From: Oligoflexia bacterium | Lineage (GTDB): Bacteria; Bdellovibrionota; UBA1018; CAIMNF01 | DNA length: 6,124 bases | Reading direction: 5' to 3' | Assembly: GCA_903858975.1 (NCBI GenBank) | Contig: CAIOKW010000239.1 | Span: forward strand, 1 to 6,124 | Shown here: positions 4,219-6,124 of the stretch, one piece after another | Position numbering within the stretch: position 1 is the stretch's first letter | Layout: the number at the start of each line of letters is the position of its first letter | Notes under the pieces: generated by a model | What the model saw: the letters and a program-made list of their open reading frames with translations, nothing else | What the model was told of the DNA's origin: nothing | The model's database searches: none | Made by a program: the position numbers and the translations under genes

Positions 4219-6124
4219 TTAATTTCTCCGAGGACTATGGTTATACCGAGGGGCTATGTTTTGGCTAGGTAAGTAATGGTCAGTGAGCTGATTCCCGTAA
4301 ATGAGCTCATCACCAGGGGTATCAATATGCCCGATGGTCTTGTTCTCAATCGCCTCCACTTTGGCTGGATCCATAATCTCAGCCGCGAGTTTAATGATCG
4401 AACCGATGGTCGCGGGCCCAGTTTTAAGTGCCACGCCAGGCAGTGCATACCACGCTACATTCTTGAGCGTACCTCTAGAAATCGCAGCTTTTGCAGCCCA
4501 GCGGGTGAGGATAAAGTGGTTCGTGAGATAGAGCAGGAAATTCACGTTATTATTTTGATCAATGAAATTGGCATTCATCAAACGCTTTGCAAGCGCGGTT
4601 GAAACGGTGATCATGCAGGTCTTTTCGTCATAGCCATCGACGACACTGGTGCTGAGTAGGTCGTCATCGTTTCGATCGCAACGATTCATCATGCTTTCTA
4701 TGAGTACGCCGGTCAGGGTCATGACATCCATCTCATAGGTTTCAAGTTCATCTTTTCCAGGACTGCAATCAGGTAGGATTTCTGTAAAGAGGACCCCACA
4801 GGTGCGTTCAAAGCCATTTTTCAAGCATTCGTTGTAGATCCTGGGAAAGTGATCGTAAAGAATCTTAGGAAGGGACTCAATGATCTTTCGTCTTTTGACA
4901 AAGGAGAGGGCACCACTGGTTCGAACCGGCAAATCATATCGATTTAAGAAGTCCGCCCGAAGCTCTCCGATGAGATCATAGAGGTAGATAAAGGCAGTAA
5001 GGCCAGTGCGGTCAAGTGTGTAGGGGATTTCCTTTTCTCGTGAAAAGATTTGAGCCTGTAATTTCATGAGGAGGCTACGATGATTTTGGTCTCTTTCAGG
5101 TAGGATATCTGACGCGAGAGCCGCAAGTTCACTTAGGCCTTGGCGGGCATGAGACTTCAGTGAGTCATCCAGGTTTTGAGGATCAATGGGTTGCTCTAAA
5201 ACTCCTGCAATCACGTTCTGTGTAAACGCATTACTGTCGAGTACGCGAATCGCAATGTTGACCAGGTCCTTGATATTGCCTTTGAGTTGTCCTGTTTGAT
5301 CAGTGTCAAGTTTGGTAAAAAGGAAACTCGAGAGTGAATCATAGAGTGCAATCTTACTCACATATCCTAGCGACTTTGTTCGAATTAAAGTGGCGTACTC
5401 AGCGTTAAAGAGCTCATCGGCAGGTTTATATTTACCGGTAAATTCACATTGTTTCCAATTAGAGTCCGAGCACTGTTGATCTTCAGTTGCCTTGGTGGTG
5501 CTTGAAATCCACTGGTGGGTGACTTCAGCAAGATCAGCAAAAAAGGTAGGCGAGAAGCCTTCATGGGTCGAATCGCTATTGAGGAGCGGGATCCATTCGG
5601 TCATGCGAATGAATGCGTAGGGAGGAGGAATCTCAAGATCTTTAGCGAGTCTTTCCACCAAAACAATCGGAAAAAGCGGGTGGTGGTGGCCTTGCATCCA
5701 GGAGCGAACTCGATTGGGCAAAAGTGCAGATGCCGTTTCCAGTTCTTCACGATGGCTGAGTGGGCTCACAGCGCCAAACATGAAATCAAAGGCTGGGCTC
5801 GTATCTCTAAAGTATTCAATGGCATCGTGGAGGCATTGTCCAATGCGCTTACCATTCCAGTTCGAGGCATCGACGCGATCTCCGCAGAAGCTTGCAAAAA
5901 AGGACACGGATAGTTTTAAGCTACTATTCAGTGCTTTCTTAGCATGAGGATAAGTATTGGGGATCCAGGGTTGAAGGAGGTCAGTGAGATGATCGACGGG
6001 AATCGACTGATCTCCACCGAGTGAAACTAGCGATCCAAAGAGGTTTAAGACTTCGACTAAATTTCTTGCGTGAACCGTGGTTGCGTCTTTGGAGTTATTT
6101 AAAAAAAGTTCATGGAATGTTCGA
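4219..6124 (-). CDS. Large protein of unknown function with degenerate EF-hand-like loops (5' partial)
   Basis: The frame is open from the right edge to the TAA at 4219-4221, giving at least 634 residues; the true start lies outside the window. A GTG at 5905-5907 could be mistaken for a start, but the 72 codons before it are coding-like with no stop. The visible part is mostly helical, with no obvious transmembrane segment, though any signal peptide would be missing. Counted from that GTG, cysteines come in near pairs (8/25, 146/154, 361/370/381, 410/431), as in exported disulfide-bonded proteins. Two loops resemble EF-hands: D201-T-D-Q-T-G-Q-L between helices, and D411-R-N-D-D-D-L-L, with D450-Q-N-N-N-V a weaker third. 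All lack the usual Glu at position 12. A His cluster (G-H-H-H-P) lies at 73-77. I recognise no family. The gene lies immediately ahead of the secreted sphingomyelinase-like gene, with one base between stop and start, so they share an mRNA and perhaps an extracytoplasmic task. The coding call is strong; function is unknown. Confidence 0.82.
   Translation of the reverse strand, partial: RTFHELFLNNSKDATTVHARNLVEVLNLFGSLVSLGGDQSIPVDHLTDLLQPWIPNTYPHAKKALNSSLKLSVSFFASFCGDRVDASNWNGKRIGQCLHDAIEYFRDTSPAFDFMFGAVSPLSHREELETASALLPNRVRSWMQGHHHPLFPIVLVERLAKDLEIPPPYAFIRMTEWIPLLNSDSTHEGFSPTFFADLAEVTHQWISSTTKATEDQQCSDSNWKQCEFTGKYKPADELFNAEYATLIRTKSLGYVSKIALYDSLSSFLFTKLDTDQTGQLKGNIKDLVNIAIRVLDSNAFTQNVIAGVLEQPIDPQNLDDSLKSHARQGLSELAALASDILPERDQNHRSLLMKLQAQIFSREKEIPYTLDRTGLTAFIYLYDLIGELRADFLNRYDLPVRTSGALSFVKRRKIIESLPKILYDHFPRIYNECLKNGFERTCGVLFTEILPDCSPGKDELETYEMDVMTLTGVLIESMMNRCDRNDDDLLSTSVVDGYDEKTCMITVSTALAKRLMNANFIDQNNNVNFLLYLTNHFILTRWAAKAAISRGTLKNVAWYALPGVALKTGPATIGSIIKLAAEIMDPAKVEAIENKTIGHIDTPGDELIYGNQLTDHYLPSQNIAPRYNHSPRRN
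4226..4229 (-). promoter_or_regulatory. Ribosome binding site of the sphingomyelinase-like gene
   Basis: On the minus strand GGAG lies 8 bases before the ATG at 4217, inside the last codons of the upstream gene. It supports this start, the one that yields the signal peptide, and fits re-initiation by ribosomes finishing the upstream gene. Confidence 0.6.

Noticed and set aside
5515..5913. 132-codon plus-strand reading frame opposite the large minus-strand gene
   Set aside because: It lies fully within a long, coding-like minus-strand frame, has no supporting ribosome site that I can see, and its translation resembles no protein; it is a shadow frame.

Overview
The window looks like ordinary, densely coded chromosome of a Gram-negative bacterium. 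By eye GC is moderate, probably mid-to-upper 40s percent. A predatory Bdellovibrio-type lineage (Bdellovibrionota) or another delta-like proteobacterium is my best guess. It rests on the style of the proteins: a MotA-family channel beside an OmpA-domain coiled-coil protein, a short lipoprotein of unknown family, and a secreted sphingomyelinase-like enzyme. No marker gene fixes the taxonomy. I see no mobile element, CRISPR array, tRNA or rRNA.

Left block (1-2376, + strand): three tightly linked genes. (1) The 3' part of a gene for a coiled-coil protein with a C-terminal OmpA/MotB-like peptidoglycan-binding domain; its beginning lies outside the window. (2) A three-helix MotA/TolQ/ExbB/ZorA-type channel subunit, overlapping gene 1 by ATGA. 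(3) A stand-alone 148-residue cyclic-nucleotide-binding domain, overlapping gene 2 by TAATG. Together they look like an ion-driven, wall-anchored stator or motor with a nucleotide-sensing partner. The channel helices resemble ZorA of Zorya defence more than TolQ/ExbB, but no ZorC, ZorD or ZorE partner is visible and the gene order is reversed relative to zorAB.

Middle (2377-3329, + strand): a 116-base gap holds a plausible extended -10 promoter whose -35 hexamer sits inside an interrupted dyad, a candidate operator. It is followed by a good ribosome binding site and a 278-residue lipoprotein of unknown family.

Right block (3339-6124, - strand): two genes read leftward and converge on the lipoprotein gene with only 9 bases between stop codons. 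The first to be transcribed is a large protein of unknown function. Its frame stays open to the right window edge, so its start is outside, and it carries paired cysteines and degenerate EF-hand-like loops. One base after its stop begins a secreted endonuclease/exonuclease/phosphatase-fold enzyme of the neutral sphingomyelinase type with its catalytic residues intact. The two are probably translationally coupled.
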